From: Flavobacterium sp.
Lineage (GTDB): Bacteria; Bacteroidota; Bacteroidia; Flavobacteriales; Flavobacteriaceae
NCBI GenBank assembly: GCA_016721735.1
Contig: JADKHM010000011.1
Location: forward strand, 1 to 36,564
Reading direction: 5' to 3'
Length of the DNA stretch: 36,564 nucleotides
Below the pieces are notes generated by a model that did not search any database, was not told the origin of the DNA, and saw nothing but the letters and a program-made list of their open reading frames with translations. Positions 1 through 9,201 of this stretch are shown piece by piece. Each line of letters starts with the position of its first letter. Position 1 is the first letter of the stretch. The translations under genes were made by a program, and so were the position numbers.

Positions 1-1168
1 CCAAAATTGCAAACATTCACAATATGATGGTTGGTATAATCACCGATATTTAATGATTCATGTATGTAAGTCCCAATTTTATTTGAACCATGATGAGGTA
101 CTTGGAAGACATGTACATATTTTATTTTTCTAAAATAGGAGGAGGGAATAAAATAGGATTATTAATTGGATTTAGTGATGTATCACCCAGCATTAATGTA
201 GCTAATAATGCTTTAGAGATTGTATTTGCATTATATAGCGATAATGGTTTAACCTTTTCCTTGTTAGGTGCAATCCACTAAGATTATCTTCTGTAATAGT
301 ATTATAGTCAAATGATAAAAATTTATAGGACCATGAAGTAATGTTAATCCACACGCATTGATATCGGAGATATGTTTTTATAGGCACTATGTGCTTTTGT
401 TCTATAATTAACAATAATATTTTTTTATTTCATCATATGAAATAGGAGCGCTTATTTTCTTTTCCTAAAATCCTATTTAAGACATCTTTTAAATTAGTTA
501 AAGTTATTTCATCAATTGTATTTGCATATAAAGTAAATTCCCAATATTTAGAAATGAAAAACTGCAATGAATTCTTGTATTTTTATATTATTTACACCTT
601 CAATTTCCGTTATAAATTGTTCAGACAAAGTTCCTTTTGGTGAAATATCATCATCGGATGATGGTTCATTCGAGTTCAACTTAATATCATCCGGTTCGTC
701 TGTTATTATAAAAATTTCACTTTCATTTTTTGTTGCATCACTAAGAAAAATAAGGATTCTCAATAAATCTATAATAATCTTCATTGGAAAACTATCATTA
801 TCGCCATCATCTCCTATGGATATAAGACTATACTTTCTTATATTTTCAGGAAAATAAGGAATAACAATTCTCTTAACATCAAATTCATTTAATAATCTAA
901 TAACCCCGGAAACATGGTCATAATCTAAATGTGAAATAAATAAAATGTCTATACAATCGTTGGTCTCAATATCTCTTTTAATTTTTGTGTGTTTGAAATA
1001 GTCAATTTCTGAATTAAGATTGTGTATTTCCCGCTATAAAATTACTGGTGCCACAATCATAAACAATAGTCCAATTTTTATTTCTTTCAGGGCTAAATAT
1101 AGTACCTCCATAAAAAGCTCCTTGACCAGCTTTGAAAAAGAAAATTTAGATCTTAAATATTTTATCAT
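1..1168 (-). pseudogene. Metallo-beta-lactamase-fold hydrolase, frameshifted and cut by the window edge
   Basis: Reading the minus strand across frames gives one coherent MBL-fold protein. It opens MIKYLRSKF, then GQGAFYGGTIF and VYDCGT, typical of the first strands of stand-alone MBL hydrolases. The metal motif HLDYDHVSG lies at 905-931 and a late HHGSNK at 79-96, as in ComEC-like and defence-associated MBL proteins. The frame breaks near 1017 (TCTTAATTC, probably contracted from TTTAAA), near 558 (T run), around 120-300 and probably near 1145. The start at 1168 lies 9 bp after the HsdR stop, so the two are probably cotranscribed. The C-terminus is beyond base 1. The fold is well supported; the substrate is unknown. 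Whether the breaks are decay or homopolymer sequencing errors is undecided. Confidence 0.7.
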
Positions 1169-1177
1169 AGTTATATT

Positions 1178-3937
1178 TTATGCTGCCAGTACCTCATTTA
1201 ATTCCTTAATAATTCCATCCGTTTCCTCCCAAACAACTGCCACATTTTACTCAAACCGCCTTCCGCATTAAAAGGGCTGAGGTCAAAGTCGTCTTTGTCT
1301 ATGCTAAAACTATTGGCGACATAATCTTTCATCATGCGCAACCATTGCATTTGTACTTCGGAAAAGGCATTGTGTTTTCCTGCTTTTTGGTAAATATCCA
1401 CTCTTGAAAGTTTTGTCTACCGTTTTATCATAAGCGGTGAGGGTAGGTCAATCCCTACTACACGCCGTATCAAAGACACCAAAGCAATCAATTCGTTTTT
1501 AGCCGAGCCATTGGTTTTTTCTAACTGTTCGTAGGCACGCCAAACGGCTAATGGAGCTAATAGTGGTTTTCGGTTTTCAGTTTTTCGCTCAGATCTTTTA
1601 TCATTTTGTAGGTAAAAGTACGGTGGCGGTAGTCTTGCGCATAGAAAATCTGCAAAGCTGTGATTTCGTCTTTGTGGCTTTCAATCCAAAGTCTAAAATC
1701 AGCTATAGTATTTGTTGCTGCTTCCTCTTGGTCTTTTACCCAACCGATGTTGGTCACTTCATCTATATTCACCACATCAATGATTTGGTCTAGTTTTTTG
1801 CGTATGTCGATGATAAAGTCGCGCAATGCTGGATTGTTAAAAACAGCCACAGCTTGGTCTATCAATTGTTGGTTGGCTTTTTCAATGGCTTTCTCTATTT
1901 CTATGGGCGGCATGCCCAGCATCCACTTTTGACTGTCGACTTTTGACTTTCGATTAGGTCTGGGTCGTGCGCTTGCAATAAGTTTTTCACCACTTGGTTA
2001 ATGGTTAATCCATTGGCTTTTTTCGCTAAATTCTATTTTATGTTTGTCTAGTAATTGTTTTCTAAACGAATCAAACGATTGGCTAAGGTGCTCATCATCT
2101 CTTCGGAAGTGTTACCCATAGCGATACTCGTAATTACGTCTTTCAACGAAACACCAGGCGCTTTTTCTAAAGGTCGGCTGTCTGTTTTTGCGATTGCTCT
2201 ACGCCAATAGCATCAATAATGACAAAATGGTCTTTGCTGAACTTGGCGGTGGGAGTGTCTTGGCTTTTAGTTCTTCGATAGAGCAAGTACGTGTGCCACG
2301 ACCTTTCATTTGTCCGTAATATGACGGCCTTTGACATCACGCATAAACAACAATACTTCCAACGGTCGAATGTCGGTTCCCGTGGCAATCATGTCGACTG
2401 TGACGGCAATGCGGGTAATAGTCGTTTCTAAATTGTTGCAAACACTCTTGGGTCTTCCAACGAGTGATAGGTAATCTTTTGCAAAACTTATTTTCTTCGC
2501 CAAACTCTTCGCGTACTATTTCGATAATATCTTCGGCATGGCTGTCGGTCTTGGCAAAAATTAAGAGCTTTGGCACTTCGAAATTACCCTGTGCATCCAT
2601 ACGATCTGGAAACATAGCAGGCAAGTTGTCTTTGGTTGCTCTAATTATCGTGCGAATGGTACTTGGGTTGACAATATCGGCATCTAACTTTTTGCCGCTA
2701 TATACTTCATCTTCATCTAATGCTTCCCAAAACTTTTGCGGGTTAACCGTTCGCGTTTGTCTACTTTTTCGCCCATTTTAATCACACTACCATTTTTGGT
2801 AATTTCGGTTTCGATGGTAAAGACATTGTATGGCACTAAAACGCCATCAATGACTGCTTTTTCATAGCCATAATCTGAAACTAGGTTTTGATTGAAATAC
2901 CCAAACGTTCTGTTGTCGGGTGTGGCAGTTAGACCGATTTGAAACACATCGAAATAATCAGTACTTGTTTCCAAGGTTGTAGATACTGCGGTGACATTCA
3001 TCGATGACAATAAAGTCGAAGAACTCAATTGGCACTTTTTTCGTTATACCCAACTGGAATGGGTTCCTAGGTTCGAAACGGGTTTCGTTGGGTTTTCTTC
3101 TTCGGCGCTTTCATCTAAGTCGGTTTCTTTTAGGATTGAGTACATCCGTTGGATCGTGCTGATATATACTTGGCTATCATCAGGGATAAAAGAGCTGCTT
3201 AAACGCGTAACGCCATATAATTCGGTAAATAAGCGATTGTCTTCTTGTGGTAAATGCCCTAAATTCGCCTTCGGCTTGTTCCCTAAGGTTTTGGTATCTA
3301 CGAGAAAGAGAATGCGTTTGGCTTTGGCGTATTTCAGCAAACGATAAACAAAGGTAATGCGGTAAACGTTTTGCCTGAACCTGTTGCCATTTGTATTAGC
3401 GCTTTTGGGCGTTGGTCTTTGAATGATTTTTCGAGGTTGTTGATGGCGGTGATTTGACAATCACGCAGTCCTTCTTCGGGTAAAAGCGGGTAAATCATGC
3501 AAACGTCCTCGTAAGGTTTTGGTTTGCGATAGCCATTGCACAAACGTTTCGAGGCTGGTGAAATGTAAATACATTTCGAGCGCGGTTTGGTCTCTGTAAT
3601 CTGTAAAGCGAGTGATTCACCCGTGCTTTCATACACAAAGGGTAAAGGTCGTTGTTAAGCAATCGCAATTTCGCATTGGCATACCGAAGGATTGGTCTTC
3701 AACGGATGTTAATCTGACGCCTTCTTCTTCGCGTTTGGCTTCGATGATGCCTACTGGCTTTTTGTCGACGAATAAAACATAATCCGCTGGTCCGATGTCG
3801 GTTTGGTATTCTCTGATTGCAATTCCCAGTCCAGCAGCAAGATTAAATTTCTTTTTATCTTGAATAATCCAACCACAGGCAAGGAGTTGCTTGTCGATAT
3901 TATCGCGGGCGATTTGCTCTGGGTTTTGGTTAATCAT
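1178..3937 (-). pseudogene. hsdR: Type I restriction enzyme R subunit (HsdR), multiply frameshifted
   Basis: Joining frames gives a protein of about 920 residues, normal for HsdR of the EcoEI/EcoR124 kind. The N-terminus (MINQNPEQIARDNID) carries the nuclease core with GPADYVLF and IIEAKR (3731-3748), the PD-(D/E)xK signature. ATP-translocase motifs follow: Walker A ATGSGKTFTA (3366-3391), DECHRSIYN (2985-3002) and GLTATPD. An EcoEI-type C-terminal domain ends near LFGEETDGIIKEL. HsdR cleaves DNA after ATP-driven translocation and needs HsdM and HsdS, neither of which is visible here. At least nine frame changes occur; two that I resolved are a missing base in CCC at 1228-1230 and in TTTT at 1567-1570. 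I chose 3937 as start because residues upstream in the open frame do not resemble HsdR. Inactive if the breaks are real. Confidence 0.85.
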
Positions 3938-4057
3938 GAGTTTGTTTGTGTATTTTCCAAACTTAGGGAAATTTGTTGGGCGGTGCAAGGGGAATTGCCC
4001 CTTTGTCATTTAATGTTATTAACGAATATCACAACAACTTTTTTTCGTCATTTCCCC

Positions 4058-5740
4058 CTAAAAGCCACCGCCTTGCCAACCTTTAAAATTGAATTCGAGA
4101 CTCAAATTTGGTCCACTAAACGGGATGGTGTCGATGATCAAGAGTCGATGATTGGCGATGGTAATGGTATCGCCTTTGTAGGCACCCAGGATAAACAGTT
4201 CACCAGTCTGTTGGTACGTGTATCCTTGCACAATCACCCGCCCGTTGGGTTTGGTAATCGTTACGCGAGCGTCGCCTTCTATTTGGTCGTAATACCGCAC
4301 AGTGATCTTTAGATCGGGGCATTCGTCTTCGTTCCAGACGTCATCAAAATGCCAAAGTGGTTTCCAACCAAAAACAGGAATAAAACTAGCAGCTTGCTTG
4401 TCCCAAGGTATATTTTTAGTGATGCGCGCTATGGGCACGCCGGAATCGGGTAGTCTCCCCGGTATGGCATCGCGACTTTTGGGCGTGTGGATGTTCCAGA
4501 GTGGGGGATGGTTGAATTTGTTTTGAATGACCGTCCAACAATCGCCATCGCCTTGCGGTGTGCCAGTGACATGAGGATTGTCGGGATGTGCCGAGCATAT
4601 TTTGAGGCTTCGAAATTGCATGGCGCCGCCGCGCATGATGCAGGCTTCTTTTTCTCCGTTTTCGGAAAAGGCGGTTCCTACGCCATTGACACCTTCGTGG
4701 GTGCAGCCGTTGGCGCCATTTTCTTCGTCGCGAATGTCAAAGGCATAGTGCCCTAATTCATGGAGTATGGCTCCGGAATTGTAGGTGTCATAAGGGTTCA
4801 TGTAGATATAGCCTTCGTCACCGAAAAATCCACCCAGTGTTGCATGAGAATGCTGTTTGTTATTGGCATAGACCCTATAATCGGCGGTATCCCAAAACTT
4901 CTTATCGTCAGCAAAGACGAAATGCTCGATGGTAAATTGTCCGTCGGTCGCATTAAAAAGCAATTCTGCCATTTCAAAGAACCGATCGCGGTAGAAAATG
5001 AGATCTAGGATGGGCACATCCCACTCAAAAGAAACGACGATATTGAAGGCAACGATGGTATTGTTAGGGTTGAGCTGCAAGCGTTGTTCTTCCCGTGGAT
5101 TGCTGATGTTGTGCAAGGGCACTTGCACGTTGTTGCCGTTGGCGTCATGTTCGATGGGTACGCTGGTGGTATAGACGCGGTAGTTCCAATTTTGGTCGCT
5201 GAGTTGGCTGTGGTTGCCGCGGCTGGTATGGTTTTCTTTTAGTAGCAGTCGTGCGGCAAGTTGTTGTCCGGCTTGTACGTTTTGAAGGGTGACGACACCA
5301 TTGATGTTGGTGCTGCCTTTGAGTAGTCCGTTGTAGAATACTTCGGCGCCTTCGACGGGATTTCCCGCGGCATTGACTACTTTGACGACGGTTTCGTTTT
5401 CGTTGGCGGCGAATCCGACTTCGATGATCAGACTGAGTAGGCTGTCAATTTTTTTGGGTATACTGCTCCCGATTTTCTGCTCGCCTTGGTAGATGCTAAC
5501 GAATAGTTTTGCTTTTTTGGAAAGTGTTTTTTTGGATTTTGCGTCAAGAGTAATGGTGCATTCTCCTTTGCTGTTGGTCACGGCTTGACCGACTTTGCGG
5601 CTGACGGTAAGCCAAGATTGACTCACTTTTCTTCGTAGATTGGAAGTGTCTTTGGTAGGCACCAGTTCGTAGGCTACCGCAATCAAACCATTGAGTTTGT
5701 GGCGGGACTTGGTTTTTATTTTGATGTTGATGGTGGTCAT
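4058..5740 (-). CDS. CLCA-like zinc metallopeptidase with N-terminal Ig-like domains
   Basis: This 560-residue protein has the zinc motif HELGH at 327-331 followed by DIRDE at 335-339, the HExxHxxxxxxDE pattern of CLCA/VWA-type metallopeptidases. Cysteines after it (NGCTHEG, EACIMRGG, DGDCW) fit a structured catalytic domain. Residues 1-100 look like a beta-sandwich, and about 105-180 like a carboxypeptidase-regulatory domain (VKVVNAAGNPVEGAEVFYNG). The last 80 residues are another beta-rich domain. There is no signal peptide and no T9SS tail, so export would need another route or cell lysis. It starts at an ATG after an A-rich leader with no Shine-Dalgarno. It is intact, unlike its neighbours on both sides, and is the last enzyme of the co-oriented hydrolase run before hsdR. 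The peptidase call is firm; the target is unknown. Confidence 0.8.
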   Translation of the reverse strand: MTTINIKIKTKSRHKLNGLIAVAYELVPTKDTSNLRRKVSQSWLTVSRKVGQAVTNSKGECTITLDAKSKKTLSKKAKLFVSIYQGEQKIGSSIPKKIDSLLSLIIEVGFAANENETVVKVVNAAGNPVEGAEVFYNGLLKGSTNINGVVTLQNVQAGQQLAARLLLKENHTSRGNHSQLSDQNWNYRVYTTSVPIEHDANGNNVQVPLHNISNPREEQRLQLNPNNTIVAFNIVVSFEWDVPILDLIFYRDRFFEMAELLFNATDGQFTIEHFVFADDKKFWDTADYRVYANNKQHSHATLGGFFGDEGYIYMNPYDTYNSGAILHELGHYAFDIRDEENGANGCTHEGVNGVGTAFSENGEKEACIMRGGAMQFRSLKICSAHPDNPHVTGTPQGDGDCWTVIQNKFNHPPLWNIHTPKSRDAIPGRLPDSGVPIARITKNIPWDKQAASFIPVFGWKPLWHFDDVWNEDECPDLKITVRYYDQIEGDARVTITKPNGRVIVQGYTYQQTGELFILGAYKGDTITIANHRLLIIDTIPFSGPNLSLEFNFKGWQGGGF

Positions 5741-6055
5741 GTTGTTTGGTTTTGTTTTTTATTGGGTTCAGATTAGGCAGTTAGTTCGTTACGCTCGGGT
5801 ATAAATCCGCGCTATCTATTGTGATAGAAACATGCGCATGATTTGGGTAAGCACGGATTGTAAATCCGCGCTATCTGGTTATAAATTCGCGCGATCTGAT
5901 TGTAAATCTGCGGTATTAATTGAGATAGAAACATCCGCGCGATCTGATTTGTTTTTGTTGGTCGGATAAAATTATTCGTTTGAAGTACTTGGATGTAGTA
6001 CCTATAAATCGTACAATCTGCAATCTGATATAGCATTTGGTATGTTTAGCTCTCG
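5741..6055. repeat. REP-like palindromic repeat cluster in the intergenic gap
   Basis: This 315-bp gap holds no credible gene. Degenerate copies of a palindromic unit occur at about 5795-5818, 5851-5876, 5877-5898, 5899-5916 and 5932-5952. The clearest reads GCACGGATTGTAAATCCGCG, in which GCACGGATT pairs with AATCCGCGC around a GTA loop. A secondary motif, GATAGAAACAT, precedes two copies. The same family recurs at 9056-9110. The 225-bp open frame across it is translated repeat. These resemble REP/BIME-type elements, often mobilised in trans by Y1 transposases, but no such transposase is in the window. Confidence 0.65.
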
Positions 6056-7107
6056 CTATTTCGGGACTTTGTCGTAAAATAGTGCAATGATTTTTTCATG
6101 ATCATCAAACGAAACAATTACGACGCTTCTACCACGCTCATGTTGATTTTTTACGTAATAATATTTGCCTCCTCGCATAGTATTTTCGGTTGTGTCGAGC
6201 GTTTTGATGTAATTTCCTAACGAATCTTTATTTGTTTTCACTGCATGAATAAATATTTCTCGGGTTACTTGGGTCTTAATGCCTTCCGAGAGTAATGGAA
6301 GTAAATCGTCATAATTACCAAATACTGTCATTTCATTTATTTTTCCTGCCTGGTTTTTAAGACTGGAAGTGGAATTATTTTGTTCACATGTAAAACCATT
6401 TGTTATTATCGCAATAATTATACTACCGACAACTGGTATTATTGCTAGCCATAATTTTTCAAATTTAAAGTTCTTTTGAGGTATATTATTTTCCTTTCCA
6501 TAGCGAATAATTATTTCATAATTAGTGTCATAAATCCCATAAGTCCACCGTTTTCGAAAGACTTTGCCGTGTATTGCGCCATCGTAAACGTTTCTATTCC
6601 TTTTGGATTCAATGGATTTAGAAGCCGTAAATGCGTAATTTGATAGTTAACGCCATCAGTATCATAGTCGACGCCTACACATACACGCCCGTGTCGATGA
6701 GTAGCCATTACCAAAGGGATTCCCTTTTTAGTTGCTCAATTATGACAACGGGGTCATCTTTATGAGTTCCAAGATAAGAGATGTACGGCGAAATATTTAT
6801 TATTTTCCAGAACTGTCAGTGTACGTTCCAGCTAAAGCTTGCTTCGCAGATTCATAATCGGGACCTGCGCCTCTGTCGATCAAGTTACCAAAAAAGTTTA
6901 ATTACCTGATTTTCCTGCGTTTCAGGAATATTAACAGCATTTTAGCAACATTTGATTCATGCAGCCCAGCACCAGTTATATTGTTTCTGAACTGTATAAA
7001 ATGAGCTAGAATTTGGGATGTCCTCAGACAAGTGTCTTATCGTTTGTGCATTTGATATTTGTACATAAAAAAGACACATTAATGAACTAATAAAAATACT
7101 TTTTCAA
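6056..7107 (-). pseudogene. Secreted papain-like cysteine peptidase with internal membrane segment, frameshifted
   Basis: Merging frames gives about 345 residues. The start is a signal peptide (KSIFISSLMCLFYVQISNAQT), then QYNWCWAA, the catalytic-Cys motif of C39/C70-type papain-like peptidases (Cys codon 6969-6971). Downstream MATHRHGRVCVGVDYDTDG supplies the catalytic His (codon 6691-6693), followed by a plausible Asn/Asp region (RLLNPLNPKG). A hydrophobic segment LWLAIIPVVGSIIIAIITNG comes next, then a roughly 90-residue tail beginning MTVFGNYDDLLPLLSEGI, somewhat like DUF3887/NTF2-like domains. Breaks at 6532-6534 (AAA), 6725-6729 (TTTTT), near 6960 and near 6890 look mostly like homopolymer losses. 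The start is uncertain: TTG at about 7107 with a frameshift, or ATG at 7079 inside the signal peptide. The peptidase fold is well supported; activity is not. Confidence 0.6.
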
Positions 7108-7140
7108 CCTTTTAGGGTGTTTTGTTAGGTATTAGGTGTA

Positions 7141-7848
7141 TCACATCTTCTTAAACAATGCCGCCACTTTCGGATCGACTGCATAATTCGTATCTCCAGG
7201 GACAAATTGGTAGTCTTTCGCTAACTGTCCTTTTTTGAATTCATACACCCGTACGACAAAGGAGTGTTTTTGGGCGTTGAATTTGCTTTCGGGGTTGTTG
7301 AGCAGCGCGTCGAGCGTGGCGATGTTCGCCCATTTGCGCTCGAGTTGTCCGCTTTTGTAGGTCTTTTCGAGGTAGGTGCAGTTGGGTGCCAACGCTTCGT
7401 TGAGGTTGCTTTTGATCACCATAAAGATATAGGCGCGTTTGATGGTTATCTCTGGACCGCCAGTGCCCCATAGTTTTTGCCACCAGCTTCTTTTGGGCGC
7501 ATTGGGATTGGTGTCGACGGGTTTGATCTCGCGGATGTTGGAGATGATTCCGAAGCCGCCGTTGGTTTCGAAGTATTTGTAATCTTTGATTGCTTTGAAC
7601 TTTTTGACTTGGCTGATGAGCTTTTGGTTGCAGTCGATGAGTTTCTCGTTATCGGTGAAATAGTCCTCTAAGTACATTTCATAGGTCGGCTTCAAACTAT
7701 ACAGGTCTTTGACTTTGTATATTTTGGTAGTCGCCACCATCAGGCTGTCTGTCGGCACTGCACTAAGCGTATCGGTTTGGGCGCAGGCGGTTGTCGCTTT
7801 GAGAATGAGTGCGACAAGAAACGGAATCGTATAAAGTGAGATTTTCAT
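7141..7848 (-). CDS. Secreted protein of unknown function
   Basis: A 235-residue protein with a clear Sec signal peptide (MKISLYTIPFLVALILKATTACAQ, cleavage near ACAQ-TD). The mature part is hydrophilic, rich in Lys and Tyr, and mixes helix with beta strand; KRSWWQKLWGTGGPEITIKRAY is a distinctive middle section (residues about 118-140). I recognise no family. It lacks a lipobox and a T9SS tail, so a periplasmic location is likely. It lies 17 bp downstream of the four-helix membrane protein in the same direction, which suggests co-expression. It could be an accessory or immunity factor for the neighbouring hydrolases, but that is inference from position only. Confidence 0.75.
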   Translation of the reverse strand: MKISLYTIPFLVALILKATTACAQTDTLSAVPTDSLMVATTKIYKVKDLYSLKPTYEMYLEDYFTDNEKLIDCNQKLISQVKKFKAIKDYKYFETNGGFGIISNIREIKPVDTNPNAPKRSWWQKLWGTGGPEITIKRAYIFMVIKSNLNEALAPNCTYLEKTYKSGQLERKWANIATLDALLNNPESKFNAQKHSFVVRVYEFKKGQLAKDYQFVPGDTNYAVDPKVAALFKKM

Positions 7849-7865
7849 GGTTGCTCTCTTTTGGG

Positions 7866-8333
7866 TTATGGTATATCGCTAGGTTCGACGGGTGTTGTTC
7901 CGCCACTTTTGCTTTTGTAGAAGAAATACCCTAAAAGACCTGTGACTGTGGGTAACATAAAATTGAGCACGTAGCTGGTTCGGTCGAGTGCCTGTAGGAA
8001 AGTAGCGTAGTCTTCGCAAGAAAGAATGATCACGAGTATCATGGCGGTAATGGCGGCGAGGTAGATGATCGAAGTGAAGAACGACAGGCTGAAGTAAATA
8101 GGATCTTTGAGCGTCGGGCTGTTTGCTTCTTTGTTGAAAAAGCTGCTGCCGATAATGAGCGCGAAGATGGAAGCGAGGTATTTACCCATCCATTCCCAGA
8201 TTTTTGGCGCTACTTCCGGTGGACTAAAAACACCAGTATTGATAATGGTTTGAAAAGCCACATAAGCGAGTAGGAGCATGCACCAGATAAACCAGAGTCG
8301 GATAAGTTTCTTTTGCGCTTGGAAGAAGGTCAT
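7866..8333 (-). CDS. Small polytopic membrane protein, holin-like in size
   Basis: I take the ATG at 8333 (MTFFQAQKKL), giving 155 residues; a longer open frame upstream adds 14 residues unlike the rest. Four hydrophobic segments are visible: about residues 11-31 (LWFIWCMLLLAYVAF), 52-66 (YLASIFALIIGSSFF), 77-104 (FSLSFFTSIIYLAAITAMILVIILS) and 123-139 (YVLNFMLPTVTGLLGYFFY). The C-terminus is short and polar (KSKSGGTTPVEPSDIP). No family is recognised. It sits between the GH19 muramidase and a secreted unknown, all co-oriented, the place where phage-like lysis cassettes put a membrane permeabiliser. That role is inferred. The leader is A/C-rich without a Shine-Dalgarno. Confidence 0.75.
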   Translation of the reverse strand: MTFFQAQKKLIRLWFIWCMLLLAYVAFQTIINTGVFSPPEVAPKIWEWMGKYLASIFALIIGSSFFNKEANSPTLKDPIYFSLSFFTSIIYLAAITAMILVIILSCEDYATFLQALDRTSYVLNFMLPTVTGLLGYFFYKSKSGGTTPVEPSDIP

Positions 8334-8454
8334 GGTTTTGGTTTTTTGTTGGTTGTAGCACTTGATTGGTATCAATCCAATTTAATCATCACCCGTAGCT
8401 GCCTCTTATTCCGTCTCAAAAAAATAAGAGGAGCAAATCGGGAATCTGCAGTCG

Positions 8455-9033
8455 TTAGACTGTGTGGCTAATACTGCCGTAATATTTTAAGGCGTAATCT
8501 TTTATTAGATCGGCTTTGTCGGTGCCGTTGATGATGCGTCGGGCGTTTTTCCAATCTTCGGTGGTTTCGTTAAAAAAGAGCGACAGTTTGCGGCCTGTAA
8601 ACCAGCCTTCCATCATGCCTAGAAATAGGATTTTGGTGGCGTTGTCTATTTGCATCACATCGGCAGCATGGTGTAGAAAATCTTTGCCTAGTTTTCTGCC
8701 GGCGAGTTGGTAGTTTTCGTACCAAGTGAGTTGCACAAAGCCACGTCCGTAGAAGATTTCTGTGGTGTCTGCATAGGGTTTTCGCGACATCTTGATGCGT
8801 TTGCCATAGGGTAGGTTTTTGCCTTTGCCCCATTCTTCGATAGGTTGCATGGTTCTACCTGTTTCGTGGTGCGCGGTGGCTAGCATATACGCCAGCCAAC
8901 GGTCGTCTTTAGCAGCGTATTTGGCTTCCCATTCGTTGAGTATGGCAGTTAATCCTTGTACTTGTTTTGCGGTCATGCTGCCACCAAAAAGATTGGTTCG
9001 GGCGGAGGTGAAAAAGAATTTGCGGTTGATCAT
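8455..9033 (-). CDS. Glycoside hydrolase family 19-type muramidase/chitinase
   Basis: A 192-residue compact lysozyme-like protein. Residues 47-60 (LAYMLATAHHETGR) carry the GH19 HET motif with the candidate catalytic Glu57. FYGRGFVQLTWYENYQLAG matches the FxGRGxxQLTxxxNY signature of GH19 chitinases and phage endolysins. C-terminal WKNARRIINGTDKAD resembles the RxxINGxD element of that fold. There is no signal peptide, as in phage endolysins and many effector muramidases, so holin-assisted or contractile delivery would be needed to reach peptidoglycan. The next gene downstream, about 120 bp on, encodes a small multi-pass membrane protein. Family assignment is strong; whether it cuts chitin or peptidoglycan cannot be told, though a bacterial non-secreted form favours peptidoglycan. 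Confidence 0.88.
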   Translation of the reverse strand: MINRKFFFTSARTNLFGGSMTAKQVQGLTAILNEWEAKYAAKDDRWLAYMLATAHHETGRTMQPIEEWGKGKNLPYGKRIKMSRKPYADTTEIFYGRGFVQLTWYENYQLAGRKLGKDFLHHAADVMQIDNATKILFLGMMEGWFTGRKLSLFFNETTEDWKNARRIINGTDKADLIKDYALKYYGSISHTV

Positions 9034-9055
9034 GATATTTTAGTTTTTTGTTATA

Positions 9056-9110
9056 ATTGGCACGGATTGCTTCGCCAATTCGCTAAGCTCGGGTGCAAAT
9101 CCGCTATCGG
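9056..9110. repeat. REP-like palindromic repeat, single copy
   Basis: The segment between patatin and GH19 contains GCACGGATT and TGCAAATCCGC separated by GCTTCGCCAATTCGCTAAGC. The outer arms match the unit repeated at 5741-6055, so it is the same dispersed family in a longer-loop form. Confidence 0.55.
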
Positions 9111-9201
9111 GTTTATTTTGTTCTAGTTTTATTCTATTTGGTTTATTGTTCTCATTCTATTACTTATTACAATTCTATTTGGTGGACTTCATATGCTCTT
9201 T

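Noticed and set aside
1178..3937. A complete type I restriction-modification system
   Set aside because: No hsdM or hsdS is present in the window.
5812..6036. 74-residue open frame with repeated NQIARIYN
   Set aside because: It is a translation of the REP-like repeats.
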